Shown in pieces: positions 9,338 to 19,013 of a stretch of DNA of 63,020 nucleotides. How positions within the stretch are numbered: position 1 is the first letter of the stretch; each line of letters opens with the position of its first letter. Where the stretch lies: positions 1 to 63,020 of the forward strand of contig JAPHQV010000001.1 in the NCBI GenBank assembly GCA_026197075.1, in the 5' to 3' direction. Made by a program: the position numbers and the translations under genes. The notes under the pieces are model-generated. The model searched no databases. It saw nothing but the letters and a program-made list of their open reading frames with translations, and was not told where the DNA came from. Source of the DNA: Gammaproteobacteria bacterium. GTDB lineage: Bacteria; Pseudomonadota; Gammaproteobacteria; DSM-19610.

Positions 9338-10147
9338 TTAGGAAAACGCACGCTCGAACTCCATTGGCGACTGGTAACCCAGCGACGAATGTAGCCGTAC
9401 GCGATTATAAAAATCGATATAGGACCTGACTGCATCACGTAACGACTTGTCACTTTCAAATGTCTGCCGGTGGTACATGTCCGATTTCATCGATTTATTC
9501 CATGATTCCATGTGGGCATTATCCGTCATGCGACGTGGGCGATTCATGCTCTGGGTGAGTCCCGCCTTCCGCAGGGAACTTTTCATGACGGACGCCAGGT
9601 ACTCTACACCTCGATCACTATGAAACAGCGTCCCCTCTTGTGGTCGGCGCAGCTTTAGCGCGTGCCGTAATGCCCGTCGTGTTAGTGTGGCTGTCTTCTC
9701 CTGCCCCAGCGCCCACCCCAGCAGTCGCCGCGAACAGCGGTCCATCACCGTGGCAAGATACCGCCATTGCCCGCTGACTTTCAAATAGGTTACGTCCGCG
9801 ACCCAGACTTGATCTGGCCGGGTCACTTCGATCTTGTGCACCCGATTCTCCACGCTGGTGAAGAATCGGCCCAGGCCAGGCATGCGACGGTACAAGGTTG
9901 CCGAGCAGGCGCGGATGCCGTTTTCCCGCATCAATCGCTCAATTCTGCGCCGTCCCACTGATTCTCCCGCCCGATCCAGGACTGCATGGATGCGAGGGCT
10001 GCCATAGGTCTCCCGGCTCGCCTTGTGCGCCCTCCGGATGGTCTTTACCAGGCGTTCATCTTCTACTGCACGCTCGCTTGGCGGTCTACCGAGCCATGCA
10101 TAATAGCCACTCGGACTCACGCTATAGAGCTTGCACATCAGCCTCAC
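9338..10147 (-). CDS. IS3-family transposase OrfB (DDE catalytic part)
   Basis: 269 residues with the HTH_21 region ([29 protein letters not shown]) and an rve integrase core. The DDE triad is visible as VADVTYLK (first D), HSDRGVEY (second D) and [14 protein letters not shown] (E). The frame is open upstream of its ATG into the orfA region ([17 protein letters not shown]), so the active protein is normally an OrfAB fusion made by -1 frameshifting near 10191-10196, where the minus strand reads AGAAAAG. Confidence 0.93.
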   Translation of the reverse strand: MRLMCKLYSVSPSGYYAWLGRPPSERAVEDERLVKTIRRAHKASRETYGSPRIHAVLDRAGESVGRRRIERLMRENGIRACSATLYRRMPGLGRFFTSVENRVHKIEVTRPDQVWVADVTYLKVSGQWRYLATVMDRCSRRLLGWALGQEKTATLTRRALRHALKLRRPQEGTLFHSDRGVEYLASVMKSSLRKAGLTQSMNRPRRMTDNAHMESWNKSMKSDMYHRQTFESDKSLRDAVRSYIDFYNRVRLHSSLGYQSPMEFERAFS

Positions 10148-10500
10148 CGGGAAGGACTCCTGGTGCGCTTTGATAAATGCGAAGATGTCTCTTTTCTGGC
10201 GGAAGTGAACTCGATGGCTTTTTTTAAAATTTCATGCTCAATTTTCAGGCGCTCGTAGTCGCGCTTCATGCGGCGCAGCGCTTTGAGCTCGGCAGCAACG
10301 TCCTTATCCACTTCGACACCCTTGGTCATGATCATCCCCTCGCGCGCTTCTTTTCGCCAACGAGACAACATAAACGGGTGGATGTAAAGTGCTTCGGCAA
10401 CATCCTGCACGGCAACCCCACCCAATTGACTCAACCGTACTGCTGTTGCCTTGAATTCTTCACTGTACTTATAGGTTGTTCTTGGTCCTGGCTTTGGCAT
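10144..10500 (-). CDS. IS3-family transposase OrfA (HTH and leucine zipper)
   Basis: 118 residues: an N-terminal helix-turn-helix ([20 protein letters not shown], then LSRWRKEA) and a C-terminal coiled coil ([22 protein letters not shown]), as in IS3-family OrfA. The ATG at 10500 follows AGGAG; a GTG at 10509 is less likely. It overlaps OrfB by 4 bases. Confidence 0.92.
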   Translation of the reverse strand: MPKPGPRTTYKYSEEFKATAVRLSQLGGVAVQDVAEALYIHPFMLSRWRKEAREGMIMTKGVEVDKDVAAELKALRRMKRDYERLKIEHEILKKAIEFTSARKETSSHLSKRTRSPSR

Positions 10501-13500
10501 TTTAGACACTCCTGGCTAGTTAGCTCAGGGTGTCCACTAAACCGTAGGAACTATCGTGTCGATACATCGCAGCTTGTTATAAAAAACTGCCATATAAGCA
10601 ATTTTGGTGCGAACTTTACCGAACATGGGGTTGGTTTTTTTAACGGTGCAGGAGGAGTCGTCGAGAACTGCGTGATCGATAATCAAGCAAGCTCTGGAAA
10701 TAATTGGTCGAGAGGGATTTATGTTGCGAATTCATCAGCTCCTGAAATCAGAGAGAACCATATAAAAAATACCGGAATCGGTATTGTTATATGGAACTCT
10801 TCCCCGTGGGTTGTCGGCAACTTGGTCGAGAGAAATGTAACGGGTATTTATTCGTATGGGGATTCAAGCGCACTTATCAATGGCCAGAATGTCATAACCG
10901 AAAATAGTCAGGCGGGGCTGGAGTTTGGCGCGGTTGATGGTGGCGTGAGTCCAAATTGCATTGTTAAGAATAACAATATTTTTAATAACAAATGGAATGT
11001 GATGACAGACGATTATGATAGGGCGATTGAGCTCGAAGTCGATGTTTCCGGGAACTGGTGGGGGGCGGCCTCTCCTTCAGTAGTATCTTCTGGGATATTC
11101 GATTTTAAAGTTATCCAGGAGGCTTCTCCGCCAGTGAAGGTCGTGCCATTCCTGGATGCGCCGAACGGCAATCCTGTGCAGGGAAATTTTCTTAATGGTC
11201 GGGTAGATCAAGATACAACGCTATTGGCAGGTGAAGCATACACAGTAGTGGGGTCGTATGTAATCATTCCGAATACAAAGCTTACGGTTCAACCAGGCGC
11301 GAGGCTGGAATTTTCAAGCACCGCATTGCTTTATTCAATGGGTGATATTGATGTGGTAGGGACGGAAGGTTACGAGGCCACATTCATAACCGCCGGCCAC
11401 GCGGGCGATCTTCCTGTTGGAGGTGGCGTGGTCATTTCAGGTGTTGCTGAAGCTGCTATCGAGTGGGCACATTTCGAGAATTTGAATTGGGGGCTGTATA
11501 TTTTGGCATCAGAAGTTGTTGTCAAAAATAGTAAGTTTTCCAATAATCAGCGCGCTTCCATATCGGCAAGTAACTCCAATGTTTCCATCATCGATAATAT
11601 ATTCGAAAGAAGCGGGCGTGAATTTTGTGACTATGGTTGTATAGGTGTGGACTTGTACGGTAGCGGAAATGTTTCGATAGAAAGAAATAATTTTAGTGGT
11701 GGAAATGTTGGGATATTTGTAAGTAACGGTAGCCCTGAGATAAAGGAAAACACGATTACTGGTAACAACTATGGAATTTCTCTTGACGAAAGCGGTTACG
11801 CATCTTGGACGAGTCCAGTTATAACGAATGGAAATGTAATCGCAAACAATGATTATGGGGTGTACTCGAATAATATTACCCGTGGATCGGTTTCGGTAAA
11901 TGGCAATAATATTCATGGGAATGGATTCAATTATTACAAGACGAGATCAAGTCATGTCGAGGATGCCACTAACAACTGGTGGGGGTCTGCAATCGAGTCT
12001 GAGATTGCGGGCACCATTTACACTCAACACGCGGGAGCCGTGGCCTACGTACCATTCTTAGCGGGCCCGGCTCCAATCGCGCCACAGCTTTCTTCGGGCG
12101 CTCAATATACCGCTGAAAGTGCTTTTTCGGTTACGGGTTCGGCCCAACCCGGAATTCAAGTAAGGTTGTATGTAAACGGCGTGGAGCATCTGGTTGTAGT
12201 GGCAGACCAGGGCGGCGCGTTCAGCGGAACCGTGGCCTTGGACGAAGGTGAGAACCATATCCATGCGGAAGCCTTTAATCAAACCACGGTAAGCAGCGCT
12301 TCCAATTCCATTTCGGTCATCCTGGATACCATTCCACCCAGCATCTCGATCGCACGACCTTTCAACGGCGATCGTCTCAATGCCAACCCGATATTTTCCG
12401 GCACTGTGAGCGAGCCAGTATTTCTGACGATTGCGGGTGAGTCGGTGCTGGTGTCGGTAACCAATGAATTTACCCATGGGCCTGTCAGGTTAAGCGAAGG
12501 CCTTAATTCCATACCCATTATTGCAGAGGATATTGCCGGGAACGTCACATTACAGACTATTGATCTGGTAATGGATACCACACCACCAGAGAATCCGGAT
12601 ATGAACCTGGTGGTCTTTGGTCCTTTGCTGGGTGGTGTCGTAAACGTCACGGGCGGCGCCGGCGCGGTGGAAGCAGGAGTTCAGGTGTACGTGGCAAATT
12701 CGCGCACCGGAGTGGTAAGTATGGTGGTGTCGAATGGCGATGGAGGGTTCTCGGCTGTTATCGACGCGCAACCTGGTGACGCGCTGACACTGACGGTCGC
12801 CGATGATCTGGGGAATCAGGCCATCTGGAACCATGAAATCATAGAAGGTGTACCAGCCGCATTATCCATAAGCAATGTTAGTCCTATAAATGGTTCCGCG
12901 ATTAATGGCGACCGGGTAACGATTTCCGGTGAATTCGATGGGCCAGAAGGCCTTGGCATCGTCGTTGCCGGTCAGTCTGCCGATCTTTACGGTAACCGGT
13001 TTGTCGCTAGTGATGTTCTGTTGTCAACCGGATTGAATTCGATAGAAATCACGGCATCAAGCCCCGACGGACAAGTTTATACCCATGATCTAACGCTAAC
13101 GAGTAGCGGTGAAATACCCTTCAAGGTAAGTGTTTCGCCGGAAAGTGGATTGCTGCCATACATTGGAGAATTGATTGTAACCAATGAGACCGGTCAGCCA
13201 ATGCAGTCGGTGGAAATCGATATCGATAACGATGGAGTATTCGATGGAAGCTTTTTCAATCTGAATTATTCAGAAGCGTCGTGGGATATTTGGTATGGAA
13301 CACCCGGTTTGCATATTGGCCGTGTACGGATAGTCGATTATGCTGGTGTTTCCCATGAGCTATCGTATGGCCTCATGGTGGAAGAGTTGGTGGGTAAGCA
13401 ATCCAGATTGCAAATGGTATACCGAAACATGATGAGCAATCTTGCCTCGGGAAACATAGAGGGAGCCTCGGCGCGTATCGCGGGAACATCACGAGAGCGT

Positions 13501-13747
13501 TATGACGAGATATTTACCATGCTCGGAAGTGACCTTGGGGCGATTGCTCAGGATTTTGGTGAAATTAGAAATATAGTTCTCGGCGATGGTTGGGCAGAGT
13601 TGCTGCTGGTTCGTGAATCAGGTGGAGTTAAAACGGCTTATCGAATCAATCTGTTCCAAGGTGAGGATGGAGTGTGGCGAATTGAAAGCATGTGATCTCG
13701 GTCAGCATGGCACGATTTCACGTGTATGAGCTGGAAATATTTTATGA

Positions 13748-13785
13748 AAGGAAATGGCAGATTATTCGAATCGGGGGTTCATCAG
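13748..13785 (+). repeat. 38-base repeat copied from the downstream hydrolase gene
   Basis: The segment matches 15430-15467 at 34 of 38 positions (shared core GATTATTCGAATCGGGGGTT). It lies just before the lipoprotein start and lengthens that open frame artificially, which argues for the later start at 13804. Confidence 0.85.
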
Positions 13786-13803
13786 GAAAATGGTGATAAA
13801 GAC

Positions 13804-14436
13804 ATGACGAGGCAGCGATATGCGATTCTGATTGCCGTATTGGCGTGGGTCTTGGTTTTGCTGTCGGCTAGTTGCGCTTTGGCCCCGCCACGTGAAGTTC
13901 CACCGCAGACAGGGCGCGTGTTGGATGTGGAAACCCAGCAGCCGATCGAAGGCGCGATTGTTGTATTGCGCTGGCAGGGTGTGGGGACCAAGGCATTCGT
14001 CGATACACAAACGGTCTGTTATCACGTCGAATCGGCGGTGACGGATACGGAGGGGCGCTATAAGACAGACGGATGGCGGGAAGCGCCAATATATCGGGAT
14101 CTGAGTATGAAGCAGGTCCTGCATACTGTCTATAAGCCAGGCTACCGGCATGTGCGGACGGATATAGCGACAGGTGATCAGTATCTGGAGAAGGATGCAA
14201 GAAGTGTGAAAGAACGGTTGGAGTATTTGATATCCACCTCTGTAAGTTGTAGTGCCGTGGAAGACAAAAAACTGTCAAACCTGTATCGAAGCCTGTACTC
14301 AGAAGCAGAAAGTGTTGCGACAACAAAGGAAGAAGTGGCGATTGCGCTAATATTGCTAATCGAAGTCGAGAAACAAGAGGTCGGATCAACTGAGGCGTGG
14401 CGTCGTTTTGAGCAAAGGAAGCTCGAATTGAGGTGA
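13804..14436 (+). CDS. Predicted lipoprotein with a carboxypeptidase-regulatory-like domain
   Basis: About 210 residues. The N-terminus is a lipoprotein-type signal (MTRQRYAILIAVLAWVLVLL then SASC), with the cysteine as probable lipid site, though the residue three before it is atypical. After it comes TGRVLDVETQQPIEGAIVVL, the start of a CarboxypepD_reg (Ig-like, transthyretin-type) fold, and a helical, lysine/glutamate-rich C-terminus. The frame is open from 13726, but that part is a copied repeat, and ATG 13804 fits the signal peptide. It is followed 6 bases later by the hydrolase gene, so the two are probably cotranscribed. Function unknown. Confidence 0.72.
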   Translation: MTRQRYAILIAVLAWVLVLLSASCALAPPREVPPQTGRVLDVETQQPIEGAIVVLRWQGVGTKAFVDTQTVCYHVESAVTDTEGRYKTDGWREAPIYRDLSMKQVLHTVYKPGYRHVRTDIATGDQYLEKDARSVKERLEYLISTSVSCSAVEDKKLSNLYRSLYSEAESVATTKEEVAIALILLIEVEKQEVGSTEAWRRFEQRKLELR

Positions 14437-14442
14437 TATGAG

Positions 14443-16785
14443 ATGAGTAAAAAGAGCGTTCTGTTTGTTGCGTTGATTTTGTCTGTTCCAGGATATGGAT
14501 ATGAGCTGGCGACGCATGCTCGCTTAACAAATGCAGCCTACTTACGCTCTGTTCTAACTTTAGATGAGACCTTCATGTTTGGGCTCGGTATTCAAGCTCA
14601 TGGGGATGTCTTTGGTGAGGATTATTTCGATATTTATCGTGGTGATATCTATACGCGTTCTAAAAATGATTTTGAAGAGACGTCCAAACGTATGCCGGCT
14701 GGAATAAATCCACTTTCTATTACAGGTTGGCTCATGCGCGGTGCGATCCGCGAGGATGACCATATTGGGCGTCGTGCGCCCAACCCGCAGGATGATCCCT
14801 ATAACAATAATGACCTGATTCTCGATAACCGCCCGCTGCATCACTTCTATGATCCGCGCAATGATCGCGGGCTCCAGGTGGGGCTACGCATCGGCCAGAA
14901 GGCGCCGGACTGGGCTGTTGGCGCCACAAACGTTTTTGTGGACTCCAACCATGCCAACGAGTGGCGCCGTAATCACTTCACGGTTTTCGATGCTCGCGAA
15001 GCGATGTTCCGGGCATTGACCGGCATGGACCGCAATGGTAGTCCCGCAATCGGAGCAGGTGGAAGTACGCCGGTCACGGCCGAGGATAAACTGGCGGTTC
15101 GAAAGGCATACTGGGCCACGACCTTTCGGGCGTTGGGCGATCTGGTGCACATGGTTCAGGACATGGCGCAGCCGCAACACACACGAAATGACCCCCATGC
15201 GGGTAGTGACGACTATTCACAACAGGCCGGACCGGCGGGGCACAAGAGTTTCTATGAGATCTATATTGATCAGCGGGCAAAACAGTCTGAAATCACGGAA
15301 GCTAATGGCCATAGCTATATGCCCGATTCGCTGGTGTATGACACGAATCCATCGTACCCGATCCCGCAGTTCAATAGCTATGTGGAGTATTTCAGTACGC
15401 AGCATTTGCAGTCCAATGTGATGGTCCGGAAGGGGATGGCGGATTATTCGAATCGGGGGTTCTTCAGTGTGGGCAAGAATCTGTGGCAACAGGAGTATGA
15501 CCAGCCACCCACGAGTATCAGTGGAGGATTCTATTCGCCGGATCCCCGTGAGGTCGGCAATGATGGAACAAAGGTCGCCATTCTGTCGGGCGAGGTTCAT
15601 GACGCGTATTTGGGGGTGGCGGAGCAGAATGTGCCGCTGACCGCATTCGGTGCGTGGAATGATGCCATTCAACAAAAAACAGGAATGGATGCCCCCATCT
15701 TGATTCGGGAAAACTACGACGCCATGGCGGATTTGCTGGTCCCCCGGGCGGTGGCCTACTCAGCCGGACTGATCGATCATTTCTTTCGGGGGCGGATGGA
15801 AATCACGCTGCCGGAAGATGGTGTGTTTTCGGTCCTGGATCATGCGGTGGAAAATGGTCTTGAAGATGGGTTCAGGAAGATAAAGCTCAGGCTGCGTAAT
15901 ACCACGCCCACGATCAATGATGGCCAGAATAGTTATCCACATCATATGACCGGAGGTGCCCTGTTGGCCGTGGCAAAGTTTCATCGCAATGGCTGCTATC
16001 AGCCTGATTTTCTCGGTGAGCCAGGTGTGGCTGACTGCAATTATATGGCGACCTATGGGGCTGAAGAAATCTCCGTATCACAACCAATCGAGATTCCATA
16101 CCTGGATGTGGACCAGGCGCAAGAGTTTGTTTTCGATTTTTCCACCACCCCGATACCTGTTAATGCGACCAGTGTTGTGCTGCAAGTCGTTTATCGTGGG
16201 GAGTTGGGTCCCGAGAGCGATGCCGTGGTGGTTGCTAGCCGGGAGATCTCCGCGCCTACCACATTTTTGTTTATGAATTCGACGGATTACTTCATGTTGG
16301 ATGGTGTTTTTTATAGACCGAATGAAATATTGAACGACCCAGTGTTGTTTCAGCGTATCGACCTAAATGGAAATGGAATATATGATCCCGAGGCTGAAGT
16401 TAATGCTGACATCAATATAGACCCAGAAGTCACCGTATATACCTTTAATTTCGGTTCCCAGGAAGTGGGGAATGCGGAGCTCCCGCCTGCCTCGTTTCTA
16501 CGGTTTTCTGTGTTGTCTGATCTGCCGACTATAAGGATCAATGTTCGTGCCCAGGAGCATGGATCAGCAATCTGGTCGGTATTCGATAGGGATATGGAAA
16601 TCCGGAAGTATGATCCGTCAATACAGGATTTCATCTGGACTGCATATACCACGGTTCGAGGGGCCAGCGCCTTTCATCGTGTCAGCCGGTATAGAAAAAC
16701 AGGGAGTTCTGGAACGGAGCAGGACGCAAGCGTTTTGGATGATATTGAGAATACAGCACCAGTGGAGATTATCCTTAATTTTTAG
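14443..16785 (+). CDS. Secreted zinc phospholipase C / P1-nuclease-like protein
   Basis: 780 residues with a signal peptide (MSKKSVLFVALILSVPGYG). The mature protein has the pattern of the zinc-dependent phospholipase C/S1-P1 nuclease fold: an early His (His25 in YELATHARLTN), His133-His134 (RPLHHFYDP), and above all LVHMVQDMAQPQH, where H236-x3-D240-x5-H246 equals the HFIGDMTQPLH zinc motif of P1 nuclease. The C-terminal half, from about residue 450, looks beta-rich and may bind substrate or surface; a calcium-like loop DLNGNGIYDPEAE is near residue 645. Substrate (phospholipid or nucleic acid) cannot be told. The ribosome site is GAGGTGAT. AT-rich codon use marks it as acquired. Confidence 0.7.
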   Translation: MSKKSVLFVALILSVPGYGYELATHARLTNAAYLRSVLTLDETFMFGLGIQAHGDVFGEDYFDIYRGDIYTRSKNDFEETSKRMPAGINPLSITGWLMRGAIREDDHIGRRAPNPQDDPYNNNDLILDNRPLHHFYDPRNDRGLQVGLRIGQKAPDWAVGATNVFVDSNHANEWRRNHFTVFDAREAMFRALTGMDRNGSPAIGAGGSTPVTAEDKLAVRKAYWATTFRALGDLVHMVQDMAQPQHTRNDPHAGSDDYSQQAGPAGHKSFYEIYIDQRAKQSEITEANGHSYMPDSLVYDTNPSYPIPQFNSYVEYFSTQHLQSNVMVRKGMADYSNRGFFSVGKNLWQQEYDQPPTSISGGFYSPDPREVGNDGTKVAILSGEVHDAYLGVAEQNVPLTAFGAWNDAIQQKTGMDAPILIRENYDAMADLLVPRAVAYSAGLIDHFFRGRMEITLPEDGVFSVLDHAVENGLEDGFRKIKLRLRNTTPTINDGQNSYPHHMTGGALLAVAKFHRNGCYQPDFLGEPGVADCNYMATYGAEEISVSQPIEIPYLDVDQAQEFVFDFSTTPIPVNATSVVLQVVYRGELGPESDAVVVASREISAPTTFLFMNSTDYFMLDGVFYRPNEILNDPVLFQRIDLNGNGIYDPEAEVNADINIDPEVTVYTFNFGSQEVGNAELPPASFLRFSVLSDLPTIRINVRAQEHGSAIWSVFDRDMEIRKYDPSIQDFIWTAYTTVRGASAFHRVSRYRKTGSSGTEQDASVLDDIENTAPVEIILNF

Positions 16786-16796
16786 GGGCGTTGAAA

Positions 16797-17339
16797 ATGA
16801 TGCTGAAATTTCTTTTGACGGGGTCTCGAAGGTTCGTGCTTGTTATGGCCCTGCTTGTGGCGTGCCCATCTCATGGTCAACCCGATAGCATGCAGGAGTC
16901 GGAATCGGTGCTTGCATTGCGTACAGCCCTGCACAATCTACATGCGGCAGTTCGGCACGGCGATGCGCGGGCTGTCGAGCATGAGCTGGCTGGAGGGGTG
17001 GACCTAAATCAAAGCGCTGCCCTCGAATTGGCGATTCTGATGGGCCATGGCGATATTGTGGATCTTCTGATTGCACGCGGCGCTGACGTCAATCGTCCAG
17101 GCCTCAGTGGCAATCTGCCGATTGGGCTTGCGGTGCGGCGCGGCCAGACGGAATTGGTGCGGCGACTCATTGACCAGGGGGCGGATATCAATCTGCGTGA
17201 TCGACGCGGGCAAATCGCCATGGATCATGCGCGGAAAGCCGGGCGTGCCGAGATGATACAGCTTCTGCAGGGGGGCGATTCGCAGGTGCACCACGAGGGA
17301 GTGGGTTCGGGGAGAGGTGCCTGGATTCGGAGGGATTGA
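16797..17339 (+). CDS. Exported ankyrin-repeat protein, probable lipoprotein
   Basis: 180 residues: an N-terminal signal with LVAC lipobox (residues 16-26 region, ending ACPSHGQ), then three ankyrin repeats ([40 protein letters not shown] and [19 protein letters not shown]). ATG 16797 follows AGGGG; a TTG at 16791 is possible. It begins 11 bases after the hydrolase stop. Ankyrin lipoproteins next to secreted hydrolases can be immunity or inhibitor proteins; that role is only inferred here. It ends 40 bases before the right repeat. Confidence 0.82.
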   Translation: MMLKFLLTGSRRFVLVMALLVACPSHGQPDSMQESESVLALRTALHNLHAAVRHGDARAVEHELAGGVDLNQSAALELAILMGHGDIVDLLIARGADVNRPGLSGNLPIGLAVRRGQTELVRRLIDQGADINLRDRRGQIAMDHARKAGRAEMIQLLQGGDSQVHHEGVGSGRGAWIRRD

Positions 17340-17379
17340 GAGGCCCCCTTATAATCGTGTGGAACAAATCTTGAATTAT

Positions 17380-17503
17380 CGGTATCTTGCCAGTCTTTAC
17401 ATACCACACCGCACATCCATGAAAAACCGCCAGCAACTCGGAGCCAGCAAGCGCTGGGTGATCAAGGTCGGCAGCGCCCTGGTGACGGCCAATGGCCGCG
17501 GCC
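17380..17503 (+). repeat. Right copy of the 124-base direct repeat (intact proB start)
   Basis: Partner of 7952-8075, with three substitutions. This copy is joined to the rest of proB, so the island replaced the original upstream region of proB but kept 39 bases of leader. Any proB transcription must now start within the island or in these 39 bases. Confidence 0.97.
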
Positions 17504-18543
17504 TGGATCGCGAGGCCTTCGGTGCCTGGGTGCGGCAGATCGCGGCCCTGCGCGCCGCCGGCAAGGAAGTGGTGCTGGTGTCTTCCGGCGCGGTGGCGGA
17601 AGGCATGAGCCGGCTCGGCTGGACCCGGCGGCCCCACGCGGTCAATGAACTGCAGGCGGCCGCGGCGGTGGGACAGATGGGCCTGATCCAGGCCTATGAA
17701 TCCCGCTTCCAGGAGCATGGCCTGCACACGGCGCAGATCCTGCTCACCCACGAGGACCTGGCCGACCGCGAACGCTATCTCAACGCCCGCAGCACCCTGC
17801 GTTCCCTGCTGGCGCTCGGCGTCATCCCGGTGGTGAACGAGAACGACACCGTGGCCACCGACGAGATCCGCTTCGGTGACAACGACACCCTGGCGGCCCT
17901 GGTGGCCAACCTGGTGGAGGCGGACCTGCTCGTAATCCTCACCGACCAGGAGGGCATGTACGAAGAGGATCCGCGCGCCAACCCCGAAGCCACCTTCATC
18001 TCCGAGGCCCAGGCCGGTGATCCGCGCCTGCTGGGCATGGCCTCCGGTACGGGCGGTGCCCTGGGGCGCGGCGGCATGGCCACCAAGGTGCAGGCGGCGG
18101 CGCGCGCGGCCCGTTCCGGCACCGCCACCCTGATCGCCCATGGGCGCGGCGAGGACGTGTTGAACGCCATTGCCGCGGGCGGCGAGCTCGGCACCCTGTT
18201 CCATCCGCCCACCAGCCCCATGGCGGCGCGCAAGCGCTGGCTGGCGGGACATCTGCAGGCGCGTGGCCGGCTGGTGCTGGATGCGGGTGCGGTGCGGGTG
18301 CTGCGCGAATCGGGGCGCAGCCTGCTGCCGGTGGGGGTGGCGCGGGTGGAAGGCACCTTCCAGCGCGGCGAGCTGGTGATCTGCCAGGCCGATGACGGTA
18401 CGGAAGTGGCGCGCGGCCTGGTGAATTACAGCGCCGAGGAGGCGCGCCGCATCATCGGCAAGCCCAGCGACCAGATCGAGGCACTGCTGGGGTACGTGGA
18501 CGAGCCGGAGCTGATCCATCGTGACAACCTGGTGCTCAGTTGA
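17419..18543 (+). CDS. proB: Glutamate 5-kinase
   Basis: Phosphorylates glutamate, the first step of proline synthesis. 374 residues: the amino-acid kinase domain ([62 protein letters not shown]) occupies about residues 10-255. A PUA domain follows (about 280-360: [29 protein letters not shown]). It is complete and normal, with its start in the right-hand direct repeat. Its usual partner obgE is 9.6 kb upstream, beyond the island. Confidence 0.97.
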   Translation: MKNRQQLGASKRWVIKVGSALVTANGRGLDREAFGAWVRQIAALRAAGKEVVLVSSGAVAEGMSRLGWTRRPHAVNELQAAAAVGQMGLIQAYESRFQEHGLHTAQILLTHEDLADRERYLNARSTLRSLLALGVIPVVNENDTVATDEIRFGDNDTLAALVANLVEADLLVILTDQEGMYEEDPRANPEATFISEAQAGDPRLLGMASGTGGALGRGGMATKVQAAARAARSGTATLIAHGRGEDVLNAIAAGGELGTLFHPPTSPMAARKRWLAGHLQARGRLVLDAGAVRVLRESGRSLLPVGVARVEGTFQRGELVICQADDGTEVARGLVNYSAEEARRIIGKPSDQIEALLGYVDEPELIHRDNLVLS

Positions 18544-18562
18544 GCGGCGGAGCGACGGGCAC

Positions 18563-18590
18563 AAAAAAGCCGGTCAGCGACCGGCTTTTT
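18563..18590. terminator. Bidirectional terminator between proB and rpsT
   Basis: AAAAAAGCCGGTC-AGC-GACCGGCTTTTT: a 12-13 base stem with A and T tracts on the two sides, between convergent genes. Confidence 0.92.
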
Positions 18591-18614
18591 CGCGACACCC
18601 CCGGAGGGGTGGAC

Positions 18615-18881
18615 TCAGGCCTGCAGGTTGCGCAGGTGCTGGTTCAGGCGGCTCTTGTGGCGAGCGGCCTTGTTCTTGTGGATCAGACCCTTGCCGGCCA
18701 TGGCGTCGATCACGGGGACGGCCGCCTTGTAGGCTTCCTGGGCGCTGCCGGCTTCGCCGGTGGCCACGGCCTTCACCACGTTCTTGATGCGCGTGCGCAG
18801 CAGGGAGCGCTGGCCGGCGTTCTGCTGACGATGCTTTTCTGCCTGGCGGGCGCGCTTGCGAGCTTGTGCCGAATTAGCCAA
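18615..18881 (-). CDS. rpsT: 30S ribosomal protein S20 (TTG start)
   Basis: 88 residues, starting with TTG at 18881-18879 and continuing ANSAQARKRARQAEKHR, the S20 N-terminus. It ends KAARHKSRLNQHLRNLQA. An AACAGGAG ribosome site lies 6 bases upstream of the TTG. E. coli rpsT also begins with UUG, which takes part in S20 autogenous control, so the weak start is conserved. The ATGs further upstream give no S20-like sequence. Confidence 0.96.
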   Translation of the reverse strand: MANSAQARKRARQAEKHRQQNAGQRSLLRTRIKNVVKAVATGEAGSAQEAYKAAVPVIDAMAGKGLIHKNKAARHKSRLNQHLRNLQA

Positions 18882-19013
18882 GGTTCGACTCCTGTTAACC
18901 GTAAAATAAAGATCGCGTATCATGCGGATTTTTGACCCCGCTGTCAATGCTTGGCGGGCTGGGTCCGCAAGGGATTTCACCCGACCGGACGGTCACGGGC
19001 CTACAGGGCGGGC

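Larger units (their letters stand above)
9308..10552 (-). mobile_element. IS3-family insertion sequence
   Basis: A 1245-base element with imperfect 25-base terminal inverted repeats (AGTTCCTTCGAAAAAGTGGA... left; AGTTCCTACGGTTTAGTGGA... on the complement of the right end, 5 mismatches). It carries two overlapping transposase frames on the minus strand. No target-site duplication is visible. Removing exactly this segment rejoins the host reading frame (GGA-GAT-CGT), which supports these ends. Confidence 0.88.
8330..13695 (+). pseudogene. Secreted dockerin / beta-helix / Ig-like protein, disrupted
   Basis: Reconstructed, this is one gene for about 1370 residues. The ATG at 8330 follows GGGGGAG and reads MQGLHGLQECGGIRAPITKR; a T7 tract (8394-8400) then puts the signal-peptide core (FFALTLLFICHLSILLA, ending SMASG) one base out of frame. 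The mature part has two dockerin-like calcium repeats (DLAPLDNPDGELNVADFLIL and ADVAPLGNPDGELNAGDMVV), an Ig-like domain, and a long right-handed beta-helix with NWWG motifs (near 11050 and 11975). Then come several Ig-like domains (12070-13130) and a C-terminal NTF2-like domain. An IS3-family element (9308-10552) splits the beta-helix; joining 9307 to 10553 restores the frame exactly. The likely role was extracellular, perhaps polysaccharide binding or surface attachment. Confidence 0.85.
8076..17379. mobile_element. AT-rich genomic island inserted between obgE and proB
   Basis: This 9304-base segment lies between the two 124-base proB repeats and is visibly richer in A+T than the core genes on both sides. 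It carries a broken secreted repeat protein, an IS3-family element, a lipoprotein, a zinc phospholipase/nuclease-like protein and an ankyrin protein, all but the IS genes on the plus strand. No integrase or recombinase other than the IS transposase is present, so how it inserted is unknown. A 5'-end duplication that leaves one intact proB is what a site-specific or homologous insertion into the proB start would give. Confidence 0.8.

Noticed and set aside
9303-10557. Target-site duplication of the IS3 element
   Set aside because: The bases flanking 9308 and 10552 (…GGAG and ATCG…) do not match at 3-5 bases.
13726-13803. Upstream start for the lipoprotein gene
   Set aside because: The extra 26 codons come largely from a copied 38-base repeat, and would destroy the signal peptide.
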